Positions 51,403-60,258 are shown, counted from the stretch's first letter. The stretch: 64,000 nucleotides of DNA from Pseudarthrobacter sp. NIBRBAC000502772 (GCF_006517235.1 NZ_CP041188.1:4464001-4528000), one strand, 5' to 3'. A program made the numbers and translations. The notes: generated from the letters alone by a model not told the origin.

Positions 51403-52089
51403 TCAGCCGATGGGCTCGGCCATCTGCTCCACCACGTACTGGGCATCCACGGTGGCTCCTGTCACGGGGTCTGTCATCTCCACTTTCCAGCTGCGGGCGA
51501 ACTGGTTCACGCCGCTGGTCATGGCCACCGTGCCGGAAATGAGGACCGTCCCCGGCTCGTTCAGGCTGCGCTCGGCCAGCACCTCCAGCCAGTAGTCCGG
51601 GGTCAGCAGGGCTTCCAGCGAGCTGTCCTGGATCAGCGTGTCCGGAGTATCACCCTGCCCCACCCAGGCCTTCAGCGTGATCTGGTCCAGGTGGTCGCGC
51701 ACGTCGTCCAGCCGCCACGCCTTGCGGCCCAGGACGTCCGGGCTGGCGTTCTTGCTCCAGGCCACCCCATGGACCTCAAGCTCTCGGTCCGTGTGGTCGC
51801 ATGCGACCGTCAGCAGCACGCCGTCGTCCGTGACTACCAGCGCCCATTCGGCTTCCCCGGAGGTCCGGGCATGCTGCACGCGGACTTCTGAAACCTGCTG
51901 CGCCAGGTACGGCGAGACCGGGTAGAGCGCAGGAGTGGTGGCGGGGCCGGGGACGCCCAGTTCAGCCAGTTCGGCAATGTGGGCCTGCACTTCCTCCTGC
52001 TCCCGCCCCGCATATCCGGCGTTCAGGAGGTGCTTGACCTGGACTGTCCGGGTGCTGCCGTCGGGAAGTTCGAAGCTCAGAGTCGTCAT
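51403..52089 (-). CDS. DUF2848 family protein (putative hydrolase)
   Basis: A 228-residue protein: FELPDGSTRTVQVKHLLNAG, YPVSPYLAQQVSEVRV, SGEAEWALVVTDDG, VACDHTDRELE, PGTVLISGTVAM and SWKVEMTDPVTG. DUF2848 has a fold related to fumarylacetoacetase-type hydrolases; no activity is established. The ATG at 52089 begins the family N-terminus (MTTLSFELPDG). It is divergent from an MHS transporter, with an AATGTATACATT palindrome between, and is probably part of one catabolic unit with the transporter and the amidase at 54.4 kb. Confidence 0.85.
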   Translation of the reverse strand: MTTLSFELPDGSTRTVQVKHLLNAGYAGREQEEVQAHIAELAELGVPGPATTPALYPVSPYLAQQVSEVRVQHARTSGEAEWALVVTDDGVLLTVACDHTDRELEVHGVAWSKNASPDVLGRKAWRLDDVRDHLDQITLKAWVGQGDTPDTLIQDSSLEALLTPDYWLEVLAERSLNEPGTVLISGTVAMTSGVNQFARSWKVEMTDPVTGATVDAQYVVEQMAEPIG

Positions 52090-52175
52090 GTTCTGTCCAT
52101 CCTTTTGCGTGTCCTGCTGGAGAAATTTACAAACTGGAAACCGGAAACGGTGGCCAATGTACATCCAGTATGCGT

Positions 52176-52187
52176 AATGTATACATT
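52176..52187. promoter_or_regulatory. Palindrome AATGTATACATT in the DUF2848/MHS divergent promoter
   Basis: A perfect 12-bp palindrome; ATGTACAT (52157-52164) nearby is a related 8-bp palindrome. The same core TGTATACA recurs at 54383-54390 beside the GntR gene. This is the style of sites bound by FCD-type GntR regulators. Confidence 0.6.
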
Positions 52188-52240
52188 TAACGCCAGCGTG
52201 ACAGGCGTCACCCGTAAACATCTCGTGGAGGACAACACCC

Positions 52241-53632
52241 ATGGCTAACGTCCCAGTTCCGGCTTCCGGCACAGCGCCGCATCCGGACAAGCCGATTCAC
52301 CCCAAGGGCCTGTACAAGGCCTTCGCCGCCAGCCTGACCGGCACCGCCCTAGAGTGGTACGACTTCGCCGTCTACTCGGCCGCGGCCGCCGTCGTATTTC
52401 CCCTCGTGTTCTTCCCTTCATCCGATCCACTGACGGGCACCATCCTGGCCTTCTCCACATATGCGGTGGGCTACGTGTCCCGGCCTGTTGGTGGCATCAT
52501 CTTCGGCCGTCTGGGTGACCGGATCGGACGCAAGAAGGTGCTGGTGACCACCCTGATGATCATCGGCGTGGCCACCGTCCTGATCGGCGTGCTGCCAGGC
52601 TACGCAACCATCGGCATCGCTGCCCCAATCATCCTGGTGCTGCTGCGGTTCGCCCAGGGCGTGGGAGTCGGCGGCGAATGGGGCGGCGCCGTGCTGCTTT
52701 CCAGCGAATACGGCGACCCCCACCGGCGCGGCTTCTGGGCGTCTGCAGCCCAGGTGGGCCCTCCCGCCGGCAACCTTATGGCCAACGGCGCCCTGGCTGT
52801 CCTGACCCTCGCCCTGACCGAGGAACAGTTCATCGGTTTCGGCTGGCGCATCGCGTTCCTGGTCTCGGCCGTGCTGGTCGGTTTCGGCCTCTGGATCCGC
52901 CTGAAGCTGGAAGACACCCCCATCTTCAAGGCCATCGAGGCCCACGGCGAACAGCCCCACGCCCCTGTCCGTGAGGTCTTCAGCACGGAGCTCCGGCCCC
53001 TCATTGCCGCCACGCTATGCCGGGTGGGCCCGGACGTGCTCTACGCCCTGTTCACCGTTTTCACCCTTACCTACGGCATCCAGACACTCGGCTACGAACG
53101 CAGCCAGGTGCTCACGGCAGTCCTGATCGGCTCCGCGTTCCAGCTCTTTATGATTCCGCTGGCCGGCGCTGTGTCCGACCGCTTCAACCGACGCCTGGTC
53201 TACGGCACCGCCGCTGTGGTGGGCGCCGTGTGGACGTTTATCTTCTTCGGCGTCCTGGGCGGCAACAACGAGCCGGTGCTCATTGCCGGCATTGTGCTGG
53301 GCCTCATGGCGCACTCGTTTATGTACGGCCCGCAGGCTGCCTTCATCGTGGAGCAGTTCTCACCCAGGCTCCGGTCCACGGGCAGTTCCCTGGCCTACAC
53401 GTTCGCCGGCGTGATCGGTGGCGCCATCGCCCCGCTGATGTTCACATTGCTGCTGGCGCAGTTCGGCACGTGGATTCCGGTGGCCATCTACGTGGCCGTC
53501 GCTGCAGGCGTCACCGCCGTGGGCCTGGCCCTCGGCCGCGATTCCAACACCGTGGAGGACGAGGACTACCGCCTGCTGCTGGAAGGATCCGCACTGGAGC
53601 GCCAGCAGTCGGCCCACGGCAAAGTCAACTGA
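52241..53632 (+). CDS. MFS transporter, metabolite:H+ symporter (MHS) family
   Basis: A 463-residue 12-helix transporter. MHS marks: LTGTALEWYDFAVYSAAAAV in helix 1, YAVGYVSRPVGGIIFGRLGD then RIGRKKVL in loop 2-3, and LRFAQGVGVGGEWGGAVLLS. The family imports organic acids, betaines and similar compounds. GGAGG lies 9 nt before the ATG. By context it imports the compound processed by DUF2848 and the nitrilase-family amidase. Confidence 0.93.
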   Translation: MANVPVPASGTAPHPDKPIHPKGLYKAFAASLTGTALEWYDFAVYSAAAAVVFPLVFFPSSDPLTGTILAFSTYAVGYVSRPVGGIIFGRLGDRIGRKKVLVTTLMIIGVATVLIGVLPGYATIGIAAPIILVLLRFAQGVGVGGEWGGAVLLSSEYGDPHRRGFWASAAQVGPPAGNLMANGALAVLTLALTEEQFIGFGWRIAFLVSAVLVGFGLWIRLKLEDTPIFKAIEAHGEQPHAPVREVFSTELRPLIAATLCRVGPDVLYALFTVFTLTYGIQTLGYERSQVLTAVLIGSAFQLFMIPLAGAVSDRFNRRLVYGTAAVVGAVWTFIFFGVLGGNNEPVLIAGIVLGLMAHSFMYGPQAAFIVEQFSPRLRSTGSSLAYTFAGVIGGAIAPLMFTLLLAQFGTWIPVAIYVAVAAGVTAVGLALGRDSNTVEDEDYRLLLEGSALERQQSAHGKVN

Positions 53633-53653
53633 CGATTCCCCACTCACCAGACC

Positions 53654-53718
53654 GGAGTTTTTGTCCACATAATGCACCCAAAACGACTCTCAACCCGCGT
53701 TATGTGGACAAAAACTCC
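53654..53718. repeat. Perfect 19-bp inverted repeat between convergent genes
   Basis: GGAGTTTTTGTCCACATAA (53654-53672) and its exact complement (53700-53718) flank a 27-nt loop. It fills the gap between the MHS and GntR stop codons and likely terminates both transcripts; TTTTTG lies inside the arm. The size and symmetry also fit a palindromic repeat element or MITE-like unit. Confidence 0.75.
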
Positions 53719-53719
53719 C

Positions 53720-54376
53720 TTAGGTGCGGAGCAGGATATCTCGGGTGATGGCCAGGTGATGGTCAATGGCCTCCTGCGCCTTCGCGGCGTCGCCGGACAC
53801 CAGGGCATCGAGGATGTCCTGGTGTTCGGCGCACACCTGTCCGCGCCGGTCTCCGGTGCGGAACAAGGCAGAGACGCCCACCAGGATCTGCCGGACATGG
53901 AGCTTGCTGTAGGTTCGGGAGATGAGCTCATTGCCGGCAGCGTCGATCAGAAGCTGATGGAAAAGGGTGTCCAGCCGGATGAACTCCTGCGCAGCCTCCG
54001 CATTCAGCTGCTCGGGAAGCTGGGCCTGCAGGTCGAGGGTGTCCTGCATCGTTTTCGCAGGAACGCGGTTCCGTTCGATAACCAGGCGGGCGGCATGGCT
54101 TTCCAGCACACCCCGGAGTTCCATCAGTTCCGACATTTCACGGCCCGTCACCGGCGGAACATAGGCCCCGCGCTGCGGAATCAGTTCCACCAGGCCGTCG
54201 GAGACGAGCAGCAGGAGCGCCTCCCGGACCGGAGTTCGCGAGACGCCGATCTCGGCGGCCAGCTCCTGCTCATTCAGGAACTTCCCCTGCACCGCCGGGT
54301 CAACCAGGATGTTTTCGCGCAGGTACGCGTACGCCTTCTCGCGGCCGGACGCCGCCGTCCCCGAACTTTTTCGCAT
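53720..54376 (-). CDS. GntR/FCD-family regulator
   Basis: A 218-residue regulator: winged helix (AYAYLRENILVDPAVQGKFL, ELAAEIGVSRTPVREALLLL), then the FCD domain (ELMELRGVLESHAARLVIER, FIRLDTLFHQLLIDAAGNEL, HQDILDALVSGDAAKAQEAI). It is divergent from the amidase gene, 32 bp between starts. A TGTATACA palindrome lies 6 bp from its own start codon and TATACAT could be its -10, so its mRNA may be nearly leaderless and autoregulated. Confidence 0.92.
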   Translation of the reverse strand: MRKSSGTAASGREKAYAYLRENILVDPAVQGKFLNEQELAAEIGVSRTPVREALLLLVSDGLVELIPQRGAYVPPVTGREMSELMELRGVLESHAARLVIERNRVPAKTMQDTLDLQAQLPEQLNAEAAQEFIRLDTLFHQLLIDAAGNELISRTYSKLHVRQILVGVSALFRTGDRRGQVCAEHQDILDALVSGDAAKAQEAIDHHLAITRDILLRT

Positions 54377-54382
54377 ACTTTA

Positions 54383-54390
54383 TGTATACA
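54383..54390. promoter_or_regulatory. TGTATACA operator between the GntR and amidase genes
   Basis: In context TATGTATACAAC, matching nine positions of the AATGTATACATT palindrome at 52176-52187. It overlaps the probable -10 of the GntR gene and is 18 bp before the amidase start. Confidence 0.55.
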
Positions 54391-54408
54391 ACAGACTGGA
54401 GTAATTTC

Positions 54409-55203
54409 ATGCGTTTAGCAGTGGCCCAAATCATCACCGGAGCCGATCTGGCCGCCAACCTGGAGCTCATCCGAGACTACGCCACGCGGGCCAAAGCCGC
54501 CGGAGCGGAGCTCGTGGTGTTCCCGGAAGCAGCCATGCGCGCCTTCGGCAACAGCCTGAAGGACATTGCCGAGCCGCTGGACGGGCCATGGGCGGCCGCC
54601 GTCCGAGGCATTGCCCACGAGCTGGACATCACCGTCGTGGCGGGCATGTTCACCCCGGGCGACGGCGGCCGCGTGCGGAACACCCTGCTGGTCACCGGCC
54701 CCGGCGTCGAGACCTCCTACGACAAGATCCACCTCTTTGATGCATTCGGATTCGCCGAGTCCGATACCGTGGACGCCGGAACAGCCCCCGTGACCTTCGA
54801 AGTGAACGGCACCACGTTCGGTCTGGCGACCTGCTACGACGTGCGGTTCCCGGCACTGTTTACGGCCAATGCCAAAGCCGGCGCCCAGGTCAACATTGTC
54901 TGCGCCTCGTGGGGCGCCGGCGAGGGCAAGGCAGAGCAGTGGGACCTCCTGGTCCGGGCCCGCGCGCTGGACAGCACCACCTTCGTGGTGGCCTGCGGAC
55001 AGGGCGACCCGGCAAGCGTCGGCATCGCCTCCGCCGGCAAGGCTCCCACCGGCGTTGGCCACAGTGCCGTCATCTCTCCCCTGGGAGCTGCACTGGTGGC
55101 CCTCGGCGGCGAACCGGAACTCGCCGTCGTCGACATTGACCCGGCCGTCATTGCAGAGGTCCGCGGCCAACTGCCCGTCTTGGTCAACGCCCGGACGTTC
55201 TGA
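54409..55203 (+). CDS. Carbon-nitrogen hydrolase (nitrilase superfamily amidase)
   Basis: A 264-residue cytoplasmic amidase. The catalytic triad is E40 in VVFPEAAM, K106 in YDKIHLFDAFGF and C142 in LATCYDVRFP. The close relatives are omega-amidase and deaminated-glutathione amidase types. TGGAG lies 7 nt before the ATG at 54409; an in-frame start 9 codons earlier would overlap the operator. Together with DUF2848 and the MHS importer it probably degrades an amide taken up from outside. Confidence 0.92.
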   Translation: MRLAVAQIITGADLAANLELIRDYATRAKAAGAELVVFPEAAMRAFGNSLKDIAEPLDGPWAAAVRGIAHELDITVVAGMFTPGDGGRVRNTLLVTGPGVETSYDKIHLFDAFGFAESDTVDAGTAPVTFEVNGTTFGLATCYDVRFPALFTANAKAGAQVNIVCASWGAGEGKAEQWDLLVRARALDSTTFVVACGQGDPASVGIASAGKAPTGVGHSAVISPLGAALVALGGEPELAVVDIDPAVIAEVRGQLPVLVNARTF

Positions 55204-55713
55204 CCCGGCGGGGCCATTCCCGCGGATTCTCCCCGCGGGGGCTGGCTGCGCTCGGGAAACCACGAGCGTGTGGGCGGACACCCGCTCCCACTCGGTCCAC
55301 CGCGGCACACGCACCGGGCTGATGGCCGCCACCATCACGCCGGCGTCGAACCGTGGCCAAAACCCATCATCGCGCTCCTCCAAGTCCGCCCGGCGGTGAG
55401 CCGCCGTTCATGTTCAGGAAACGTTGCCCATTCAGCGTCCGACGGCGGCTTCTCACCACGTGCGCGGACCGGCGCCCGCCGTCGCTGGCATCGGAGTCCC
55501 AGGGCTTCCTGTCCCGGCGCCGTTCAACAGGTCCCGTTTACACGCCGGAAACATCACCGTCATGCGATCTTCACGTAAGCCGCCGGGCCGTAACCTATCC
55601 GCAACTTAGCGAAGCGCAAACGGAAACACACGGCGACAAATATTGATCGGGGGGAATTGCGCGGGCCAGGTAGGAAAGTCCCCGTATTCAGGATCAATGG
55701 AAGGGACCCACCG
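55204..55713. other. 510-bp intergenic region upstream of the ammonium transporter
   Basis: Right after the amidase stop is a terminator-like hairpin (CCCGCGG/CCGCGGG, 55219-55238). A weaker long stem (GGTGAG-CCGCCGT with ACGGCGGC-CTCACC) spans about 55396-55460. Near the transporter, GTAAC-n6-GCAAC (55590-55605) and GGAAAC (55622-55627) resemble a GlnR box. I see no credible gene here. Confidence 0.45.
55590..55627 (+). promoter_or_regulatory. GlnR-box-like sequence upstream of amt
   Basis: GTAAC, six bases, GCAAC, then GGAAAC further on; the actinobacterial GlnR consensus is GTNAC-n6-GAAAC. The match is imperfect, but the position, about 90-120 bp before an ammonium transporter, is where such a box is expected. 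Confidence 0.3.
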
Positions 55714-57015
55714 GTGGAGATCACTGCGCAACACGTCTGGATGATGATCGCGGCGGCAATGGTGCTGCTTATGACACCCGGGCTCGGTCTCTTCTATGGC
55801 GGCATGACGCGCGCCAAGGCAGCGCTGAACATGATCATGATGAGCTTCATCTCCGCCGGCATCGTGGGAGTTGTGTGGGTCCTTTGGGGATACTCGATGA
55901 CCACCGGCGAGGGAATCCTGGGCATCTTCGGCAACCCCTTCGCCAACTTCGGGCTGCAGAACCTCATGGGCTCCCCTGACCTCATCAAGGCCGGCTTCAG
56001 CGCCACCTTCGCCATCATCACGGTGGCCCTCATCAGCGGGGCAATCGCGGACCGCGCCAAGTTCAGCGCCTGGGCAGTGTTCGTGCCGCTGTGGGTCACA
56101 CTTGTTTATTGCCCCTTGGCCTACATGATCTGGGGCGGCGGGCTTATGAGCGCCGGCGGAGCCATCACCGAGACCTTCGGCCAGGTCATCGACTTCGCCG
56201 GCGGGGCAGTGGTGGAAATCAGCTCCGGGACGGCCGCCCTCGTCCTGGCCCTGGTGGTTGGCCAGCGCCACGGCTTCGCCAAGGATCCCAGCCACCGCCC
56301 GCACAATGTCCCCTTCATCATGCTCGGCGCGGCCATCCTGTGGTTCGGCTGGTTCGGGTTCAATGGCGGCGCCGCCACCACCGCGGAGCAGGCCGGCCTG
56401 ATCTGGATCAACACCCTGGTCACCCCGGCCGCGGCCATGCTCAGCTGGCTGCTGGCGGAGAAGATCCGGCACGGCCATCCCACGTCCCTGGGCGCAGCCT
56501 CCGGTGTTGTTGCCGGCCTGGTGGCCATCACACCGTCCTGCGCCAACATCAGCCCAGTGGCCGCCATCGGCCTGGGCCTGGTAGCCGGTGCCGCCTGCTG
56601 CGTGTTTGTTGACCTGAAGTACCGGTTCGGGCTGGACGACTCCCTGGACGTGGTGGGAGTTCACCTCGGCGCCGGGCTCATCGGCACACTGGCCCTGGGC
56701 TTCGTCGCCCTCCCCGTGGACGGCCAGGGCGGCGGCCTCTTCTACGGCGGCGGTCTCCAGCAACTGACGGCGCAGGCCGTGGCGGTAGCAGTCACCGTAG
56801 TTCTCTCCGGCGGTGTGACCCTGGTGATCGGCCGGGCCATCAACAGGACCATCGGGTTCCGGGTGAGCCACGAGGCCGAGATGGCGGGGGTGGATCTCTC
56901 CGAGCATGCCGAGACCGCCTACGCCTTCGGCGGGCTGGGCAGCCACTTCAACCCGCTGGGCCGCGGCGTCACGGCACCTGCTGCCACTTCCGCCAAAGAA
57001 GACACGTTCGCCTGA
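55714..57015 (+). CDS. amt: Ammonium transporter (Amt family) with Glu at the first twin-His position
   Basis: A 433-residue, 11-helix channel-like transporter: LLMTPGLGLFYGGMTRAKAA, LWGYSMTTGEG, LGAAILWFGWFGFNGGAATT, VGVHLGAGLIGTLALGF. The second pore histidine is H317. At the first twin-His site the sequence is FAGGAVVEISSGTAALVLAL, with E168 in place of His. The GTG at 55714 is chosen (VEITAQHVW) with GGAAGG upstream. No glnK follows; the next gene is on the other strand. Confidence 0.93.
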   Translation: MEITAQHVWMMIAAAMVLLMTPGLGLFYGGMTRAKAALNMIMMSFISAGIVGVVWVLWGYSMTTGEGILGIFGNPFANFGLQNLMGSPDLIKAGFSATFAIITVALISGAIADRAKFSAWAVFVPLWVTLVYCPLAYMIWGGGLMSAGGAITETFGQVIDFAGGAVVEISSGTAALVLALVVGQRHGFAKDPSHRPHNVPFIMLGAAILWFGWFGFNGGAATTAEQAGLIWINTLVTPAAAMLSWLLAEKIRHGHPTSLGAASGVVAGLVAITPSCANISPVAAIGLGLVAGAACCVFVDLKYRFGLDDSLDVVGVHLGAGLIGTLALGFVALPVDGQGGGLFYGGGLQQLTAQAVAVAVTVVLSGGVTLVIGRAINRTIGFRVSHEAEMAGVDLSEHAETAYAFGGLGSHFNPLGRGVTAPAATSAKEDTFA

Positions 57016-57036
57016 GGCCACAGGGTTCAAAAGCGC

Positions 57037-57678
57037 TCAGTCGGCCAGGATCCGGTAGAGCGCGCGGCGGGTTTCGTCGAGCTTTTCCACCGCAGCGTTG
57101 CGCTGTTCTTCCGTAGCTGCCGTGCGGAACTGATGAATGACCCCCATCAGCTTGCCCACACTCTGGTGGAAGGCGGGTCCGGATCCTTCCGCATCGCTGT
57201 TCCACGCGTTCTCCAGTTCCTCCGCATGCTCGGCCACGTAGGCCTTGCCGGCGTCGGTGAGGGTGAAGTCGGTCCGCCGGCCCTCGCTGAGGGGCGCAAT
57301 GAGGTCCTCGTCCACCAGTTGCTGGAGTGTGGGGTAGATCGACCCGGGGCTGGGCCGCCATGCGCCGGATGTTTTCTCCGCGATGGTCTTGATCAGGCCA
57401 TAACCATTGGACGGGGCCTCGGCCAGCAGTGACAGGATGGCCCACCGGACGTCCCCCCTGCTTGCGCGCCGGGGACCGGGCCCAAAGCCGGGACCGAACC
57501 CTCCACCAGGTCCAAAACCGGGACCAAATCCGCCCCGCGGGCCAAAGCCCGGGCCAAACCCTCCCCCGCGGTGCCCGTGCGGTCCGCGGCGGCCCCTGCC
57601 GCGCTCAAACCGTCCCCGCCCGAACTGTCCCCGCCCGAACGGCGGTTCCAAAAACTTGTCGTCGTGAATGCCTTTCAT
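57037..57678 (-). CDS. PadR-family regulator with Gly/Arg/Phe-rich N-terminus
   Basis: A 213-residue protein. The first 75 residues are low-complexity (repeats of GRGQFGRGRF and GFGPGFGPGG). Then comes the PadR winged helix: DVRWAILSLLAEAPSNGYGL, WRPSPGSIYPTLQQLVDEDL, FTLTDAGKAYV, and a C-terminal helical dimerisation part. PadR proteins repress nearby or own promoters in response to small molecules. A CGATATATCG palindrome lies upstream. Confidence 0.9.
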   Translation of the reverse strand: MKGIHDDKFLEPPFGRGQFGRGRFERGRGRRGPHGHRGGGFGPGFGPRGGFGPGFGPGGGFGPGFGPGPRRASRGDVRWAILSLLAEAPSNGYGLIKTIAEKTSGAWRPSPGSIYPTLQQLVDEDLIAPLSEGRRTDFTLTDAGKAYVAEHAEELENAWNSDAEGSGPAFHQSVGKLMGVIHQFRTAATEEQRNAAVEKLDETRRALYRILAD

Positions 57679-57761
57679 GGTGGCATCGTCCCTTCCCTGT
57701 CTGTTGAATGCTTTTTGGCCCTTGTTGAATGGTTATCGGTCGACTACTCACCGACACTTAA

Positions 57762-57771
57762 CGATATATCG
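57762..57771. promoter_or_regulatory. CGATATATCG palindrome upstream of the PadR gene
   Basis: A perfect 10-bp palindrome followed by GTATGTATCGCG, between the PadR gene and the divergent PBP gene. It resembles sites bound by PadR-type autoregulators. The AT-rich core could also be the -10 region. Confidence 0.45.
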
Positions 57772-57906
57772 GTATGTATCGCGAAACAAGACCCGGAACG
57801 GACTTGGGGACGTAAAATACCGGCTTGGCATCAGTTCCTCCAGCATCTGGATGCTGCAGGTGCAGCGGCGTATTCTGATCACACGTCGCGAGCTTGGGGC
57901 TGAACA

Positions 57907-60258
57907 ATGGCGCAGCAAAAGAAACGCAGGCACGGGTTGGCCGCCACCCTGGGAAGGGTCATCGGGTTCTTTGCTGCGAGCGCCATGTGCGGCGTCCTGG
58001 CCGCAAGCCTCGTGGTCCCGGCTGTGGCGACGGTCGGCTACGGAGTCAGCACCTCCATCAGCTACTTTGAAAATCTGCCCTCGGAACTGATCGTCGGGCC
58101 GCCGTCGCAATCCACCAAGGTCCTCACCTCCGACGGCCAGCCGATCGCGACGTTCTATACCGAGAACCGGATCAGGATCCCCCTGGACCGGATATCGCCT
58201 TTTGTCCGGGATGCCATCGTGGCCATCGAGGACAGCCGCTTTTATGAGCACCCGGGCATCGACCCGCAGGGGATCGTCCGGGCTGCGATCTTCAACCTGA
58301 CGAATGAGGGCAGGCAGGGCGCCTCCACTATTACCCAGCAGTACGTCACCAACGTGATCAACGAGTCCTTCGTGTCCCAGGACAAAACCGACGCGGTGAT
58401 CCTCAGCGGCCAGAAGAGCATCGGGGACAAGCTCCGGGAGATGAAGCTGGCCATCGCGCTGGAGAAGAAGTTCAGCAAGGACCAGATCCTCGAGGGCTAC
58501 CTGAACATCGTGTTCTTCAACCGCGAGGCGTACGGGATCGAGGCCGCGGCACGGTATTTCTTCAGCACCACGGCCGCCGATCTCAACCTGCCGCAGGCGG
58601 CCCTCTTGGCCGGGCTGGTCAACAGCCCCAGCTACTACAACCCCGCGGTCAATCCGGAGCAGGCCACAGGCCGCCGGAACCAGGTTCTTGCGGAGATGCT
58701 GGCCACGGGCAAGATCACCCAGGCGGACCATGACGCCGCCGCGGCCGCGCCCATCGAACTCAAGCTCAGTCCGGGGAAGCAGGGCTGCGCCCACGCCCAG
58801 ATGGCGCCGTACTTCTGCGACTACATTTCGCACCTGATCCTGAACAACCCGGCCTACGGCACCACCCTGATCGAGCGCGAGCGGAAGCTGTACCGGGGCG
58901 GGCTCACCATCGTCACGACGCTGGACAGCCGGCTCCAGGCTGCGGCCCAGACGCAGGTGGACGCCACCGCCGGGGCGAATCCTGACCGCTGGGGCGCCTC
59001 CCTCGTGACGGTGCAGCCGGGCACCGGAAAAATACTGGCCATGGCGCAGAATACGGTGTTCCTGCCGGCCGAGGGCAGGTTCGATACCCAGCTGAACTTC
59101 AACGTGGACTCCCGCGATCCGCAAGGCAATGACCTTAACGGGGCGGGCGGTTTCCAGCCCGGCTCCACCATGAAGCCCTTCACGTTCGCAGAGTGGCTGA
59201 ATGAGGGCAAGCCGCTGACCGGGGTGGTGGACGCCTCCCGCCGGGTGTATCCGCTGGGCTTCCCGTGGCGTTCCAGCTGCGGAAGGGTGCTGGGCGCCTA
59301 CAGCACGGCCCAGAACAACCCTGAGCTGGGCGCCGCCGATGACCTGCAGAATGCCGATCAGGGCTACTACCGCCCCATGCCCGTGAACTACGGGCTGTAC
59401 AACTCGATCAACACGGCCACCTTCGCCTCGGCCGCCCAGCTTGATTTCTGCGGCATCCAGAAGATGGTGGACAGCGTGGGGCTGCACAGCGGACTCGATG
59501 GCGCGCAGATCAACATGCATCAACTGGGCAATCTCCTCGGCGCCATCGGCGTCGCCCCGCTCCACCTGGCCAATGCCTTCGCCACCTTTGCCAACGACGG
59601 CCGGTACTGCGCCCCCATTGCCGTGCTTGAGGTAACGGACATGTCCGGCGGGAAACTCCCGGGCCAGACCAGCGAGTGCCGCGACGCCGTCAAACCTGAG
59701 GTTGCCCGAGGCGTCAACGCAGTGCTCCAGGACGTGCTGAAGGTCGGCTCCGGCGTGTGGATCAACCCCAAAATCCACACGCTGATGCCGGTTGCCGCCA
59801 AGACCGGCACGTCCAACAACAACGGCTCCACCTGGGTGGTGGGCTATACGTCGGGGCTGGCCACAGCATCCTTCTTCGGCGACGCATTGGAGGGCCAAAA
59901 CCGCCCCGGCCAGAACGTCACCATCAACGGCCAGTTCTACCCCCGCCTTGACGGCTACATGATCGCCGGGCCGCAGTGGGTCAACTACATGCTCCAGGCC
60001 GCCCCGCTCTACCCGGCAAACCCGTTCCCGGCCCCGCCGGCATCCATGATTGCCCCGCCGAAACCGACTCCCGCACCGGCCGCGCCGAGGCCAGCACCCG
60101 CCCCGGCGCCCGCACCAGCACCCGCTCCAGCGCCCGCACCAGAACCAGCACCCGCGCCGGAGCCACCTCCTGCTCCCGCTCCCGCGCCTGTCCCGCCGCC
60201 TGTGCCCGAGATTCCGGGCGTTCCGCCGCAAAACGGCTTCCCGGGCGGGAGACGCTAG
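57907..60258 (+). CDS. Class A penicillin-binding protein (bifunctional transglycosylase/transpeptidase)
   Basis: A 783-residue peptidoglycan synthase. One N-terminal membrane helix is followed by a GT51 domain (AIVAIEDSRFYEHPGIDPQG with catalytic Glu, GASTITQQYVTN, KKFSKDQILEGYLNIVFFNR). The transpeptidase domain has the active Ser in GSTMKPFTF, SxN in YNSINTATF and KTG in AAKTGTSNNNG. The C-terminal 70 residues are a Pro/Ala repeat that may cross the wall. It acts outside the membrane. It is divergent from the PadR gene. Confidence 0.95.
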   Translation: MAQQKKRRHGLAATLGRVIGFFAASAMCGVLAASLVVPAVATVGYGVSTSISYFENLPSELIVGPPSQSTKVLTSDGQPIATFYTENRIRIPLDRISPFVRDAIVAIEDSRFYEHPGIDPQGIVRAAIFNLTNEGRQGASTITQQYVTNVINESFVSQDKTDAVILSGQKSIGDKLREMKLAIALEKKFSKDQILEGYLNIVFFNREAYGIEAAARYFFSTTAADLNLPQAALLAGLVNSPSYYNPAVNPEQATGRRNQVLAEMLATGKITQADHDAAAAAPIELKLSPGKQGCAHAQMAPYFCDYISHLILNNPAYGTTLIERERKLYRGGLTIVTTLDSRLQAAAQTQVDATAGANPDRWGASLVTVQPGTGKILAMAQNTVFLPAEGRFDTQLNFNVDSRDPQGNDLNGAGGFQPGSTMKPFTFAEWLNEGKPLTGVVDASRRVYPLGFPWRSSCGRVLGAYSTAQNNPELGAADDLQNADQGYYRPMPVNYGLYNSINTATFASAAQLDFCGIQKMVDSVGLHSGLDGAQINMHQLGNLLGAIGVAPLHLANAFATFANDGRYCAPIAVLEVTDMSGGKLPGQTSECRDAVKPEVARGVNAVLQDVLKVGSGVWINPKIHTLMPVAAKTGTSNNNGSTWVVGYTSGLATASFFGDALEGQNRPGQNVTINGQFYPRLDGYMIAGPQWVNYMLQAAPLYPANPFPAPPASMIAPPKPTPAPAAPRPAPAPAPAPAPAPAPAPEPAPAPEPPPAPAPAPVPPPVPEIPGVPPQNGFPGGRR

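Noticed and set aside
55240..55400. Minus-strand codons reading FDAGVMVAAISPVRV between the amidase and amt
   Set aside because: No start site, no stop-to-start context and no family; left as non-coding.
60060..60200. CCCGC/GCACC-rich repeats near 60.1 kb
   Set aside because: They encode the Pro/Ala tail of the PBP, a common wall-crossing linker; not an independent element.
57748..60231. 827-codon minus-strand frame opposite the PBP gene
   Set aside because: The PBP has all catalytic motifs; the opposite frame is a shadow.
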